Below are positions 29,162-37,150 of a DNA stretch of 64,000 nt, piece after piece; within the stretch, counting starts at the first letter, position 1, and each line of letters begins with the position of its first letter. The DNA is from Micromonospora siamensis. GTDB taxonomy: Bacteria; Actinomycetota; Actinomycetes; Mycobacteriales; Micromonosporaceae. A program made the translations under genes and the position numbers. The notes below the pieces were generated by a model. That model was not told the origin of the DNA, made no database searches, and saw nothing but the letters and a program-made list of their open reading frames with translations. The DNA lies in assembly GCF_900090305.1 (NCBI RefSeq), contig NZ_LT607751.1, forward strand, positions 4,898,001-4,962,000. Direction: 5' to 3'.

Positions 29162-29222
29162 GTTGATCAAGGAGTTCTGGTCACGACACGCCGACCGGCC
29201 TGACGCAAACTCCTTGATCAAC
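29162..29222. repeat. Inverted repeat with GTTGATCAAGGAGTT arms
   Basis: Perfect 15-bp arms at 29162-29176 and 29208-29222 with partial pairing continuing inward. It lies between the convergent GNAT and monooxygenase genes, the normal place for a bidirectional terminator. A related but poorer arrangement (tgatca with aacct/aggtt) occurs at 32646-32713, also between convergent genes. Confidence 0.65.
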
Positions 29223-29267
29223 CACGGGAGCGTCGGGAGCGCGGGGTGGGGTCGGGGGGTGGGGCTG

Positions 29268-30449
29268 TCAGGGGGTGGGGGGTGTCCATTGGGCGGCGGA
29301 GGTGGCGGCGCTGTTGCGGAGGCGAGGGCTGATCTTGCCTAGCGCGGCGTCGCGGGCACGGAGGGCCAGGCGGCCGCGGGTCTGCAGGACCGCGGACATC
29401 CGGCGGGTCTGCCGGACCACAGTCGCGGCCCTCGGGCGACGGGCCCGGTCGTACGCCTGCACCGCGTCCGGCAGCCGGGCCTCCCGCAGCAGGGACTGCA
29501 GCGTGGCCGCGTCCTCGAAGGCGAGACAGGCGCCCTGGCCGAGGTGCGGCGGCATCGCGTGGGCGGCGTCGCCGAGCAGCACCACCCCGCCCGGCCCGGC
29601 CGGAAAGCCGTACGCCCGGGGCAGCGGGCGCAGCTCGCGGACCTCCTGCTGGACCAGGTCCGCCGGGTCGGTCGCGGCGAGCAACGCCCCGATCGGCTCC
29701 GGCCAGCCCGCGTACCAGCGGCGCAGCAGGGCCAACTGGGTCTCCGGCGGCTCCGGCCGTGGCGCCCCCGCGGCGGTGGCCACCCAGTAGATGCCGCCCC
29801 GGCCGGACTCGCCCCGCTCACCGAGCGAGGCCGCCACGAAGCGGTAGCCGGCGCCCAGCGTCTCGCCGTTCACCGGCTGGTCGGCGGGGAGCTTCGGGGC
29901 CCGGTACCAGGGGATGACCGCCCGCCAGGCGGCGCAGCCGGAACTCACCACCCCGGCCTCCGGGGCCAACTGCCGGCGGATCTCGCTGTCCGTGCCGTCC
30001 GCGGCGACCAGCAGGTCCGCCTCGAAGGTCTGCCGGCCGTCACCGACCGCCGGCCGCTGACCGGCCGTCGCGGTCACCGTCCGCACGGCCACCCCGGTCC
30101 GCAGCTCCACCTGGTCACCCAGGCCGGCGATCAGGGCGTCGTGCAGGTCCTCGCGGTGCACCACCACAGGGGCACGGTCCGCCGGGGTCGGGCGGGGCTG
30201 CACCAGCCACTGGCCGTCCGGGCGGCGTACCCCGCCGTCGGGCAGCGGGGTGGCGATCGCCTCCAGCCCCGAGCCGAGGCCGAGGGCGCGCAGCGCGCGT
30301 ACCCCGTTGGGCCAGAGCACGACGGCCGTCGGCTCGGGGCGTACCCGGTCGGCCCGTTCGAGGAGGGTGACCCGCCAACCGGAGCGGGCCAGCGCCCCGG
30401 CGGTCGCCAGTCCGCCCAGGCCGGCTCCGACCACCACCGCGGTACGCAT
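29268..30449 (-). CDS. FAD-dependent monooxygenase (PHBH fold)
   Basis: 393-aa flavoprotein of the aromatic-hydroxylase/UbiH family. The N-terminal Rossmann motif is VVVGAGLGGLATAGALARSG, the conserved DG motif sits in LLVAADGTDSEIRRQL, and the second FAD motif is GGVVLLGDAAHAMPPHLGQG. Full length. The substrate is not predictable; family members hydroxylate aromatics or act in secondary metabolism. ATG 30449, 17 bp downstream of lgt on the same strand and probably co-transcribed with it. Confidence 0.88.
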   Translation of the reverse strand: MRTAVVVGAGLGGLATAGALARSGWRVTLLERADRVRPEPTAVVLWPNGVRALRALGLGSGLEAIATPLPDGGVRRPDGQWLVQPRPTPADRAPVVVHREDLHDALIAGLGDQVELRTGVAVRTVTATAGQRPAVGDGRQTFEADLLVAADGTDSEIRRQLAPEAGVVSSGCAAWRAVIPWYRAPKLPADQPVNGETLGAGYRFVAASLGERGESGRGGIYWVATAAGAPRPEPPETQLALLRRWYAGWPEPIGALLAATDPADLVQQEVRELRPLPRAYGFPAGPGGVVLLGDAAHAMPPHLGQGACLAFEDAATLQSLLREARLPDAVQAYDRARRPRAATVVRQTRRMSAVLQTRGRLALRARDAALGKISPRLRNSAATSAAQWTPPTP

Positions 30450-30466
30450 CGGCGCCGCTCCCCCGC

Positions 30467-31885
30467 TCAGCTGTCCCGGTCGGCAGGGCGACCGCCGGCC
30501 GCCCCGGCCCGGTCGTCCTGGTCCGCCGTCGCCGGGTCGCCCTCGACCCGGTCGCCCTGGTCCGCCGCGACCCGGTCGCCCTGGTCCGCCGTGGCCCGGT
30601 CGCCCTGGTCCGCCGCGACCCGGTCGCCCTGGTCCGCCGTGGCCCGGTCGCCCTGGTCCGCCGCGACCCGGTCGCCCTGGTCCGCCGTGGCCCGGTCGCC
30701 CTGGTCCGCCGTGGCCAGGTCCGCCCGGTCCGACCCGGTCGGCCGGTCCTCGGCGGTCTCCCGGTGCGCCGGGTCCGCCGCCTCGTCGTCGCCGGCCGGC
30801 CGGTCCCCGGCCCCCGGGGCGTCCCCTGCCGCCGGGGCGTCCCCGGTCGCGTCGGCCGGCGCCGGCTCCTCCGGCGGGACGCCGGTCTCCTGGTACGTCC
30901 GGAACTGCTCCTCGCTGACCACCCGGTAGCCCTCCGGGGCCACCGTGGCCGGGCCGGTCTCCCGCTGCGCCAGGTCGACCTGGGACAGGTCACCCCCGCC
31001 GGCCGGCACGGCGGGCGCGGGCACACCGATCGGGACGAGGTACTCGCGCGGGCCACGCACCCGCAGGAAGTAGATCAGGGCGGCCACGAAGACCAGCGCG
31101 GCCGTCCAGACGTTGATGCGCACCCCGAGGATGTGGGTCGCCGGATCGCTGCGCATCAGCTCGATCCAGAACCGGCCGGCGGTGTAGCCCATCACGTAGA
31201 GCGCGAAGGCCCGGCCCCGGCCCAGCTTGAACCGGCGGTCGACCAGCAGCACCAGCGCGGCGACCCCGATGTTCCACAGCGCCTCGTAGAGGAAGGTCGG
31301 GTGGTAGAGGCCGGGTTCGAGGACCGGCTTCCCGTCGGCCAGCTCCGCGTGGCCGGGGTTGCCCGGGTCCATCCGGTGCACCTCGAGGCCCCAGGGCAGG
31401 GTGGTCCGGCCGCCGTACAGCTCGTTGTTGAACCAGTTGCCGAGCCGGCCAACCGCCTGCGCCAGCGGCAGCCCGGGGGCGAGCGCGTCGGCGACCACGG
31501 CGAACGGGATGCCGAGCTGCCGGGCGGCGATCAAGGCGCCGATCGCGCCACCGGCGACCGCGCCCCAGATGCCCAGGCCGCCCTCCCAGATGGCGAACGC
31601 CTTGAGGGGTTGACCGCCGTCGCCGAAGTATTTCTCCGGCGAGGTGATCACGTGGTAGATCCGGGCGCCGATGATGCCGGTCGGCACCGCCCAGACCGCG
31701 ATGTCCAGCACCGCGCCGGGGGCCACCCCGCGCCGGCGCAGCCGCCACTCGGTCACCACGCAGGCGACCACGATGCCGAGGATGATGCAGAGCGCGTACG
31801 CCCGGATCGGCACCGGCCCGAGCTGCCACACGGCGGTGCTCGGGCTGGGCAGGGCCGCCTGGGGGATCGTCGAGGCGAGGGTCAC
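30467..31885 (-). CDS. lgt: Prolipoprotein diacylglyceryl transferase with long repetitive C-terminal tail
   Basis: Transfers diacylglycerol from phosphatidylglycerol to the lipobox Cys of prolipoproteins, the first step of lipoprotein maturation in the membrane. About seven membrane helices occupy residues 1-290. The Lgt signature GRLGNWFNNELYGGRTTLPW is intact. The loop that carries His103 in E. coli reads GGLGIWGAV, which I recall as usual for actinobacterial Lgt. Residues 300-472 are a hydrophilic, acidic cytosolic tail, longer than needed for activity, with seven 8-residue repeats (ATADQGDR/VAADQGDR, about residues 390-446). Start GTG 31885; no good Shine-Dalgarno. Located after trpA, as in Streptomyces. 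Confidence 0.93.
   Translation of the reverse strand: MTLASTIPQAALPSPSTAVWQLGPVPIRAYALCIILGIVVACVVTEWRLRRRGVAPGAVLDIAVWAVPTGIIGARIYHVITSPEKYFGDGGQPLKAFAIWEGGLGIWGAVAGGAIGALIAARQLGIPFAVVADALAPGLPLAQAVGRLGNWFNNELYGGRTTLPWGLEVHRMDPGNPGHAELADGKPVLEPGLYHPTFLYEALWNIGVAALVLLVDRRFKLGRGRAFALYVMGYTAGRFWIELMRSDPATHILGVRINVWTAALVFVAALIYFLRVRGPREYLVPIGVPAPAVPAGGGDLSQVDLAQRETGPATVAPEGYRVVSEEQFRTYQETGVPPEEPAPADATGDAPAAGDAPGAGDRPAGDDEAADPAHRETAEDRPTGSDRADLATADQGDRATADQGDRVAADQGDRATADQGDRVAADQGDRATADQGDRVAADQGDRVEGDPATADQDDRAGAAGGRPADRDS
30549..30716 (-). repeat. Seven tandem 24-bp coding repeats in the lgt tail
   Basis: Units start at 30549, 30573, 30597, 30621, 30645, 30669 and 30693. They encode VAADQGDR or ATADQGDR, and the two types mostly alternate, so the higher-order unit is 48 bp. 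Near-identity at the DNA level points to recent expansion by slippage or unequal crossing-over. Confidence 0.95.
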
Positions 31886-31950
31886 GGGTGCACACGCTAC
31901 CGCTGTGGACCGCCCCGGCGGCACCCCGGTCCCGGCGGTTGGCGCAACCG

Positions 31951-31979
31951 GTGACTTGTGGTTTGCGGGCCCGTAGGCT
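31951..31979 (+). promoter_or_regulatory. Promoter of the Nudix gene (leaderless)
   Basis: GTGACT (31951-31956), a 17-bp spacer and TAGGCT (31974-31979), with the ATG at 31988 only 8 nt beyond the -10 box, so the mRNA probably starts at or next to the start codon. Confidence 0.5.
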
Positions 31980-31987
31980 CTTTGTCC

Positions 31988-32629
31988 ATGAGCGGGCTCA
32001 CCTGGGCGGTGGCCGCCGTCGTCCTGGACGGGACCGGTCGCGTGCTGCTCTGCCGTCAGGGCCACGGCGAACGGCGTTGGGCGCTGCCCGGCGGCCGGCT
32101 CCGCTCCCCGCGGTGCCCGGCCACGGCGGTCGCCGAGGCGGTCCGGCGGGAGACCGGGCAGCGGATCGAGCCGGTCGAACTGGTGGGGCTCTACCACCTC
32201 ACCGAGCATCCGTGCGGTGTCGGCGACGGGGGTCGGCCGACGCCGGGCGCCTCGCCGCACGACGTGGTGGTGCACGTCTTCCGGGCCCGCCCGGGCGGTG
32301 ACCTGGAGCTCGGGGACGAGCTGGCCGGCGACCCGGCGGACGGACCCGGTGGTACGCCGGTGGATGGACCCGCCGGCGTCGAGGTGGGTGGGGGCGGGCG
32401 CGGGTGCGTGCTGGCCTGGCATCGGCCCGAGGCGCTGCCCAGCGGACTCACCCCGGTGACCCGGGCGGCCGTCGCCGACGCGCTGGCCGGCCGGGCGGGG
32501 GTGCTGCGCGCCGTGCGCCCCGACGGGACGGGACCCACCAGACCCGACCGGGTCCCGCTGCCCGGCCAGAGCGACCCCCTGACGACGCCCGAGCCACGCC
32601 CCGAGCCGGCGGCGAACCCCCACCGCTGA
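31988..32629 (+). CDS. Nudix-fold protein with degenerate Nudix box
   Basis: 213 aa. The N-terminal fold is Nudix (VAAVVLDGTGRVLLCRQGHGERRWALPGG split over two strands), and the Nudix helix region follows as GRLRSPRCPATAVAEAVRRETG. Against G-x5-E-x7-REUxEExGU, the first Glu is Arg, the RE pair is Glu-Ala, and of the last EE pair only the second Glu remains. Metal-dependent pyrophosphohydrolase activity is therefore doubtful. The C-terminal 35 residues are a Pro-rich tail. ATG 31988 is probably leaderless. Divergent from lgt. Confidence 0.75.
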   Translation: MSGLTWAVAAVVLDGTGRVLLCRQGHGERRWALPGGRLRSPRCPATAVAEAVRRETGQRIEPVELVGLYHLTEHPCGVGDGGRPTPGASPHDVVVHVFRARPGGDLELGDELAGDPADGPGGTPVDGPAGVEVGGGGRGCVLAWHRPEALPSGLTPVTRAAVADALAGRAGVLRAVRPDGTGPTRPDRVPLPGQSDPLTTPEPRPEPAANPHR

Positions 32630-32826
32630 CCGCGCACCCCTCCCCGCACCCTGTCAACCTGATCACGCCAACGACTCACGCCTCCTCCCCGCCCCGTTGA
32701 TCATGAGGTTAGGTTCGGGGCGCGGGGCGGTGGGTCGTTCGTGCTCTCAGGTCGACAGGCGCGTGGAGAGTTGGGGCCGGGGTTCGCTGCGCGGGTGGGT
32801 TCCGGGGTGGCCGGTGGACCGCGGCG

Positions 32827-32868
32827 CGCGAAGAGGGGCGTACCCGTGCGGGTACGCCCCTCTTCGCG
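32827..32868 (-). terminator. Strong hairpin terminator of the trp cluster
   Basis: Perfect 20-bp arms (32827-32846 and 32849-32868) closing almost without a loop, 52 bp past the trpA stop on the minus strand. The 32630-32826 interval otherwise contains no gene. Confidence 0.75.
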
Positions 32869-32920
32869 GCAACGTGGGCTGATCACATCTCCGGCGGGCA
32901 GCGGCCCGGGCGGGAAGGGG

Positions 32921-33730
32921 TCAGCGGGTGGGGTTGCGGACGCCCTCGGCCAGTTCGGCGCTGAGGGTACGCAGGGCGGCCAGGCCGGCGGCCTGGCCCG
33001 GCGCGTCGAGCACGCAGCGGACCAGGGCGCTGCCCACGATCACGCCGTCGGCGTACCCGGCGACGGTGGCGGCCTGCGCCCCGGTGCCCACGCCCAGCCC
33101 GACGCCGACCGGCAGGTCGGTCACCCGGCGGACCCGGTCGACCAGGACCGGCGCCGCGTCCGAGGTACGCGCCCGGGCCCCGGTCACGCCCATCACCGCA
33201 GTGGCGTAGACGAAGCCGCGGCAGTGCTCCACCGTCATGGCCAGCCGCTGGTCGGTGGAGGAGGGCGACACCAGGAACGTCCGGTCCAGGCCGTGCGCGT
33301 CGGAGGCGGCGAGCCACTCCTGCGCCTCGTCCGGGATCAGGTCCGGCGTGATCAGGCCGGTGCCGCCGGCGGCGGCCAGGTCGCGGGCGAACGCGTCGAC
33401 GCCGTACCGCTCGACCGGGTTCCAGTAGGTCATGGTGACCACCGGCGCGCCGGTGGCCGCGACCGCCTCGATGATGCGCAACGCGTCGGCGGTGCGTACG
33501 CCACCGGCCAGGGCGATGTCGCTGGCCTTCTGGATCACCGGGCCGTCCATCACCGGGTCGGAGTACGGGATCTCCACCTCGATGACGTCCACGCCCGCCT
33601 CGACCATGGCGGTCATCGCGGCGATGCTGCCCTCGACGGTCGGGAAGCCGGCCGGCATGCAGCCGACCAGTACGGCCCGACCGTCGGCGCGGGCCTTGTC
33701 GAAGGCGACGCCGATCCTGCTCACCGTCAC
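32921..33730 (-). CDS. trpA: Tryptophan synthase alpha chain
   Basis: 269-aa TIM-barrel subunit that cleaves indole-3-glycerol phosphate to indole and channels indole to TrpB. Catalytic Glu is in [11 protein letters not shown], and the second acid (Asp60 equivalent) is in [13 protein letters not shown]. The phosphate-binding C-terminal GVGLGVGTG and VIVGSALV are present. GTG start 33730 overlaps the trpB stop as GTGA, so translation is coupled. A hairpin terminator follows. Confidence 0.97.
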   Translation of the reverse strand: MTVSRIGVAFDKARADGRAVLVGCMPAGFPTVEGSIAAMTAMVEAGVDVIEVEIPYSDPVMDGPVIQKASDIALAGGVRTADALRIIEAVAATGAPVVTMTYWNPVERYGVDAFARDLAAAGGTGLITPDLIPDEAQEWLAASDAHGLDRTFLVSPSSTDQRLAMTVEHCRGFVYATAVMGVTGARARTSDAAPVLVDRVRRVTDLPVGVGLGVGTGAQAATVAGYADGVIVGSALVRCVLDAPGQAAGLAALRTLSAELAEGVRNPTR

Positions 33731-34956
33731 TGCTCCTTGTCGAGGATGCCGAAGTACTCGCCGGCGGTGTGCACGTCCTTGTCACCACGTCCGGAGAGGT
33801 TGATCAGGATGACCGGCTCCCGGCCCAGCTCGGCGGTGAGCTTCGGGGCGATCTTCAGGGCGCCGGCCAGCGCGTGCGCGCTCTCGACCGCCGGGATGAT
33901 CCCCTCGGTACGGCAGAGCAGCTCGAACGCGGCCATCGCCTCGGTGTCGGTCACCGGCGTGTAGGTGGCCCGCCCGCTGTCGTGCAGCCAGGCGTGCTCG
34001 GGCCCCACCCCGGGGTAGTCCAGGCCGGCGGAGATCGAGTGCGACTCGACGGTCTGGCCGTCGGCGTCCTGGAGCACGTACGTCCGGGTGCCGTGCAGCA
34101 CCCCGGCGGACCCGCCGGTGATGCTCGCCGCGTGCTTGCCGGTCTCCACCCCGTCGCCGCCGGCCTCGAAGCCGTAGAGCCGGACGTCGGCGTCACCGAC
34201 GAAGGCGTGGAAGATGCCCAGCGCGTTGGAACCGCCACCGACGCAGGCCGCGACGGCGTCGGGCAGCGCGCCGAGCTGGTCGAGGCACTGCTGGCGGGCC
34301 TCGTCGCCGATGCCGCGGACGAAGTCCCGGACCATGGCCGGGAAGGGGTGCGGCCCGGCCGCGGTGCCGATCAGGTAGTGGGTGTCGTCGACGTTGGCGA
34401 CCCAGTCCCGCATCGCCTCGTTCATCGCGTCCTTGAGGGTGCGCGAGCCGGTGGTGACCGGCACGACGGTGGCGCCGAGCATCCGCATCCGGGCCACGTT
34501 CAGCGCCTGCCGCTCGGTGTCCACCTCGCCCATGTAGACCACGCACTCGAGGTCGAACAGGGCGGCGGCGGTCGCGGTGGCCACCCCGTGCTGGCCGGCG
34601 CCGGTCTCGGCGATCACCCGCTTCTTGCCCATCCGCTTGGTGAGCAGGGCCTGGCCGAGCACGTTGCGCACCTTGTGCGCGCCGGTGTGGTTCAGGTCCT
34701 CCCGCTTGAGCAGCACCCGGGCGCCGAGCTTGGCGGAGAACCGCTCGGCCGAGTAGAGCAGCGACGGGGTGCCCGCGTAGTCGCGCAGCAGGGCGGCGAA
34801 CTCCGCCCGGAACGACTCGTCGGCCATCGCGGTGCGCCACGCCCCGTCCAGCTCGTCCAGCGCGGCCACCAGGGCCTCGGGAACGAACCGGCCACCGAAG
34901 CGGCCGAAGTGGCCGGCGGTGTCGGGGTACGGGGCGGCCAGCGCGTCGGCGCTCAT
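33727..34956 (-). CDS. trpB: Tryptophan synthase beta chain
   Basis: 409-aa PLP enzyme that condenses indole and serine to tryptophan. The N-terminal [15 protein letters not shown] is classic TrpB1. PLP Lys is in [19 protein letters not shown] lines the tunnel, and the phosphate-binding GGGSNALG is present. ATG 34956 has GAGAGGAA 7 nt upstream. It starts 40 bp after trpC. Complete. Confidence 0.97.
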   Translation of the reverse strand: MSADALAAPYPDTAGHFGRFGGRFVPEALVAALDELDGAWRTAMADESFRAEFAALLRDYAGTPSLLYSAERFSAKLGARVLLKREDLNHTGAHKVRNVLGQALLTKRMGKKRVIAETGAGQHGVATATAAALFDLECVVYMGEVDTERQALNVARMRMLGATVVPVTTGSRTLKDAMNEAMRDWVANVDDTHYLIGTAAGPHPFPAMVRDFVRGIGDEARQQCLDQLGALPDAVAACVGGGSNALGIFHAFVGDADVRLYGFEAGGDGVETGKHAASITGGSAGVLHGTRTYVLQDADGQTVESHSISAGLDYPGVGPEHAWLHDSGRATYTPVTDTEAMAAFELLCRTEGIIPAVESAHALAGALKIAPKLTAELGREPVILINLSGRGDKDVHTAGEYFGILDKEQ

Positions 34957-34996
34957 CGCGGGTTCCTCTCGCTGCGGATTCGGACCCCGACGCGGC

Positions 34997-35860
34997 TCAG
35001 CGCGCCGGTCGGGGCGTCGCCGGGTGGTTCCCGGCGTTGACCAGTTCGGCCACCGCCTCGCGGGGGCTCTTCTGGGTGACCAGTCCCTCACCCACCAGGA
35101 CCGCGTCGGCGCCGGCCGAGGCGTACCGGATGAGGTCGTGCGGGCCGCGCACGCCGGACTCGGCGATCTTGACGACGCTGCTCGGCAGGCCGGGCGCGAT
35201 CCGCTCGAAGACGGACCGGTCGACCTCCAGGGTACGCAGGTCGCGGGCGTTGACCCCGATCACCTGGGCACCCGCCTCCAGGGCCCGGTCGGCCTCCTCC
35301 TCGGTGTGCACCTCGACCAGCGCGCACATGCCGAGCGACTCGATCCGCTCCAGCAGGCCGACCAGGGCGTTCTGCTCCAGCGCGGCGACGATCAGCAGAA
35401 CCAGGTCGGCGCCGTGCGCCCGGGCCTCGTGCACCTGGTAGCTGGAGACCACGAAGTCCTTGCGCAGCACCGGCACCTGCACCGCGGCGCGCACCGCGGC
35501 CAGGTCGTCCAGCGACCCGCCGAACCAGCGCCCCTCGGTCAGCACGCTGATCGCCCGCGCGCCACCGGCGGCGTAGTCACCGGCCAGGTCGGCCGGGTCG
35601 GCGATCTCGGCGAGCCGCCCCTTGGACGGCGAGGAACGCTTGACCTCGGCGATCACGGCCACGCCGGGCCGGCGCAGGGCCGCGTACGCGTCCAGCGGCG
35701 GCGGCGCGGCGGCCGCCAGCTGCCGGATCCGCTCCAGCGGAACCTGCGCCTGGCGCTGCGCCACGTCCTCGCGCACACCGGCAATGATCTCGTCGAGCAC
35801 GCTTACGAACTTCGCCTTACCGGCGTCGTCCCCCTCCGCGTGCGCATGCTCAGCAGTCAC
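34997..35860 (-). CDS. trpC: Indole-3-glycerol phosphate synthase
   Basis: 287-aa TIM-barrel enzyme closing the indole ring from carboxyphenylaminodeoxyribulose phosphate. [13 protein letters not shown] holds the catalytic Glu/Lys, [16 protein letters not shown] the second Lys, and [14 protein letters not shown] and [10 protein letters not shown] are conserved. GTG 35860 was chosen for its Shine-Dalgarno (GGAGAGGGGAG ending 8 nt upstream). ATG 35887, in frame, has TAGCAT 6 nt upstream and could be a leaderless start. No trpF is found near; PriA (58320-59048) should supply that step. A Trp-rich frame precedes the gene. Confidence 0.94.
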   Translation of the reverse strand: MTAEHAHAEGDDAGKAKFVSVLDEIIAGVREDVAQRQAQVPLERIRQLAAAAPPPLDAYAALRRPGVAVIAEVKRSSPSKGRLAEIADPADLAGDYAAGGARAISVLTEGRWFGGSLDDLAAVRAAVQVPVLRKDFVVSSYQVHEARAHGADLVLLIVAALEQNALVGLLERIESLGMCALVEVHTEEEADRALEAGAQVIGVNARDLRTLEVDRSVFERIAPGLPSSVVKIAESGVRGPHDLIRYASAGADAVLVGEGLVTQKSPREAVAELVNAGNHPATPRPAR

Positions 35861-36068
35861 CAACGGACTCCCCTCTCCGGGTGTCATGGGCCGATGCTAG
35901 GTGGCGCCACCTGGTGCCGGGTGGCGGGGGTATGGCGCTCCTCACGAGATGGCCTGGGGCATAATGGCCGACTTCCGGTGAACGGGATGTCACCCAGGGC
36001 CACCACTGCGATCGATCACAGTCACCGGCCTGCGGCGGCCGGAACGCATCACATCGATCGATGCCCAT
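35850..36068 (-). other. Possible trp leader peptide frame (WWPW) in the trpC upstream region
   Basis: The interval 35861-36312 between trpC and the opposing small gene has no ordinary gene. On the minus strand a 72-codon frame from ATG 36068 contains Trp-Trp-Pro-Trp (36005-35994) and ends in TGA at 35850-35852, just inside trpC. Downstream (about 35900-35930) CCACC, GGTGG and CCACC segments could form alternative hairpins. This resembles a Trp-sensing attenuator, but there is no good Shine-Dalgarno and a TAGCAT -10-like box at 35894-35899 could instead start trpC transcription after the peptide. The remaining bases 36069-36312 hold short ATCGATCGAT palindromes and nothing else I recognise. 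Confidence 0.3.
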
Positions 36069-36312
36069 CACCCATTCGACCATGATCCGGCCGACCGCGC
36101 AGCGCGGGACGGCGGGCGCCGGGATGTGACGAAGCTCAAGGCCGAACGGTCCTACCCAGGTGGTTCGCGGCGCGCGACAGTTGTTCCGCCCGTCATCGCG
36201 GCGAAACGTGAGCCGGGCAGCATTCGACTCGGGCAGACTCGACGACGCGTCCACCCGATCGACGACCGGTCCGCCCGACCGTCGCCACCGATCCTTCGTG
36301 CGAGGTGACCCC

Positions 36313-36570
36313 ATGACCACTCCCGAGTCGCCGTCCACCATCGGCCTCACCACGATCTCCCGCACCGTCGCGTCGCTCGCCGTCGGCGTGGTGCACACCC
36401 TGGAACGTGCCGTGGTCGGCGAGGCCCGGATGCGTACCGCCCGGGGCAACGCCTGGGAGGCGGTCTGCGCCGACCGCGCCCGCGCCGACCAGCGCGCCGA
36501 ACTGGACCGGCTGGTCACCGAGCTGGCCGCCGCCCGGGCCGCCGTGCGGGACCGCCAGCCGGTCAGCTGA
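36313..36570 (+). CDS. Small hypothetical protein (85 aa)
   Basis: 85-aa alpha-helical, charged protein from ATG 36313 (GAGGTGA 5 nt upstream): a short hydrophobic patch ISRTVASLAVGVVHTLERAVVG, then ARADQRAELDRLVTELAAARAAV, likely a coiled coil. No family recognised. It sits head-on between trpC and the Trp-associated membrane protein gene, and its stop overlaps that gene's stop by 8 bp within the palindrome TCAGCTGA. Codon use is that of a real gene. Confidence 0.65.
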   Translation: MTTPESPSTIGLTTISRTVASLAVGVVHTLERAVVGEARMRTARGNAWEAVCADRARADQRAELDRLVTELAAARAAVRDRQPVS

Positions 36571-37150
36571 CCGTCGGGTCCTCGCCCCGGTCCAGCGCGT
36601 CCCACGCCTCCCGGGTGCGGGCACCGGAGACCGGGCCACCGCCAGCCGCGGTCGGGGCGCCGCCGTCGTGGGGCCGCCGCTCGTAGCGGGCGCCCATCGC
36701 CGGCCAGTGCCGCCCCCGGACCGCGGTCAGGCCCCCGCCGGCCGCGGCCAGCAGGCCACCGACCAGGCAGAGCGCCGGCCACTGCCGGCTCAGCTCCCCG
36801 TCGAAGCCGGCGAGGAGCCCGTACCCGCCGCCGGCCGCCACCGCCAGGCCGAGCAGCCCGAGCAGGGCGCCGAGGGCCCGGCGTACCGCACCCCGGGTGG
36901 CCAGCAGCGCGCCACCCCCGGCCAGCCCCACCACGGCCAGCGCGGGCAGCCACGGCAGCAGGGCGGCGCCCGTGCGGACCGCCCGGGTCGGCGGCAACGG
37001 CGGCCGGTCGGTCAGCTCCACCGTCCAGGTCCGGGTGGCCGCGTAGAGCGCCAGGCCCGCCCCGGCCAGGCTGAGCAGGACGGCGTACGTCAGCTCGCGG
37101 CGCCCGGCCCGCGACGGCTCCCCGGCCGGCTCAGGGCCCGCCCCGGTCAT
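36563..37150 (-). CDS. Trp-biosynthesis-associated membrane protein (Trp_oprn_chp, TIGR02234)
   Basis: 195-aa protein with four membrane helices ([74 protein letters not shown]). The first loop has RTWTVEL, matching the TW(V/T) start of the family, and a hydrophilic C-terminal tail follows. The family is restricted to actinobacterial trp operons and its role is unknown. ATG 37150 overlaps the trpE stop as ATGA, so it is translated with trpE. Confidence 0.85.
   Translation of the reverse strand: MTGAGPEPAGEPSRAGRRELTYAVLLSLAGAGLALYAATRTWTVELTDRPPLPPTRAVRTGAALLPWLPALAVVGLAGGGALLATRGAVRRALGALLGLLGLAVAAGGGYGLLAGFDGELSRQWPALCLVGGLLAAAGGGLTAVRGRHWPAMGARYERRPHDGGAPTAAGGGPVSGARTREAWDALDRGEDPTVS

Noticed and set aside
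30549..30716. Possible CRISPR array
   Set aside because: The 24-bp units are contiguous with no unique spacers and are in frame inside lgt; a coding repeat.
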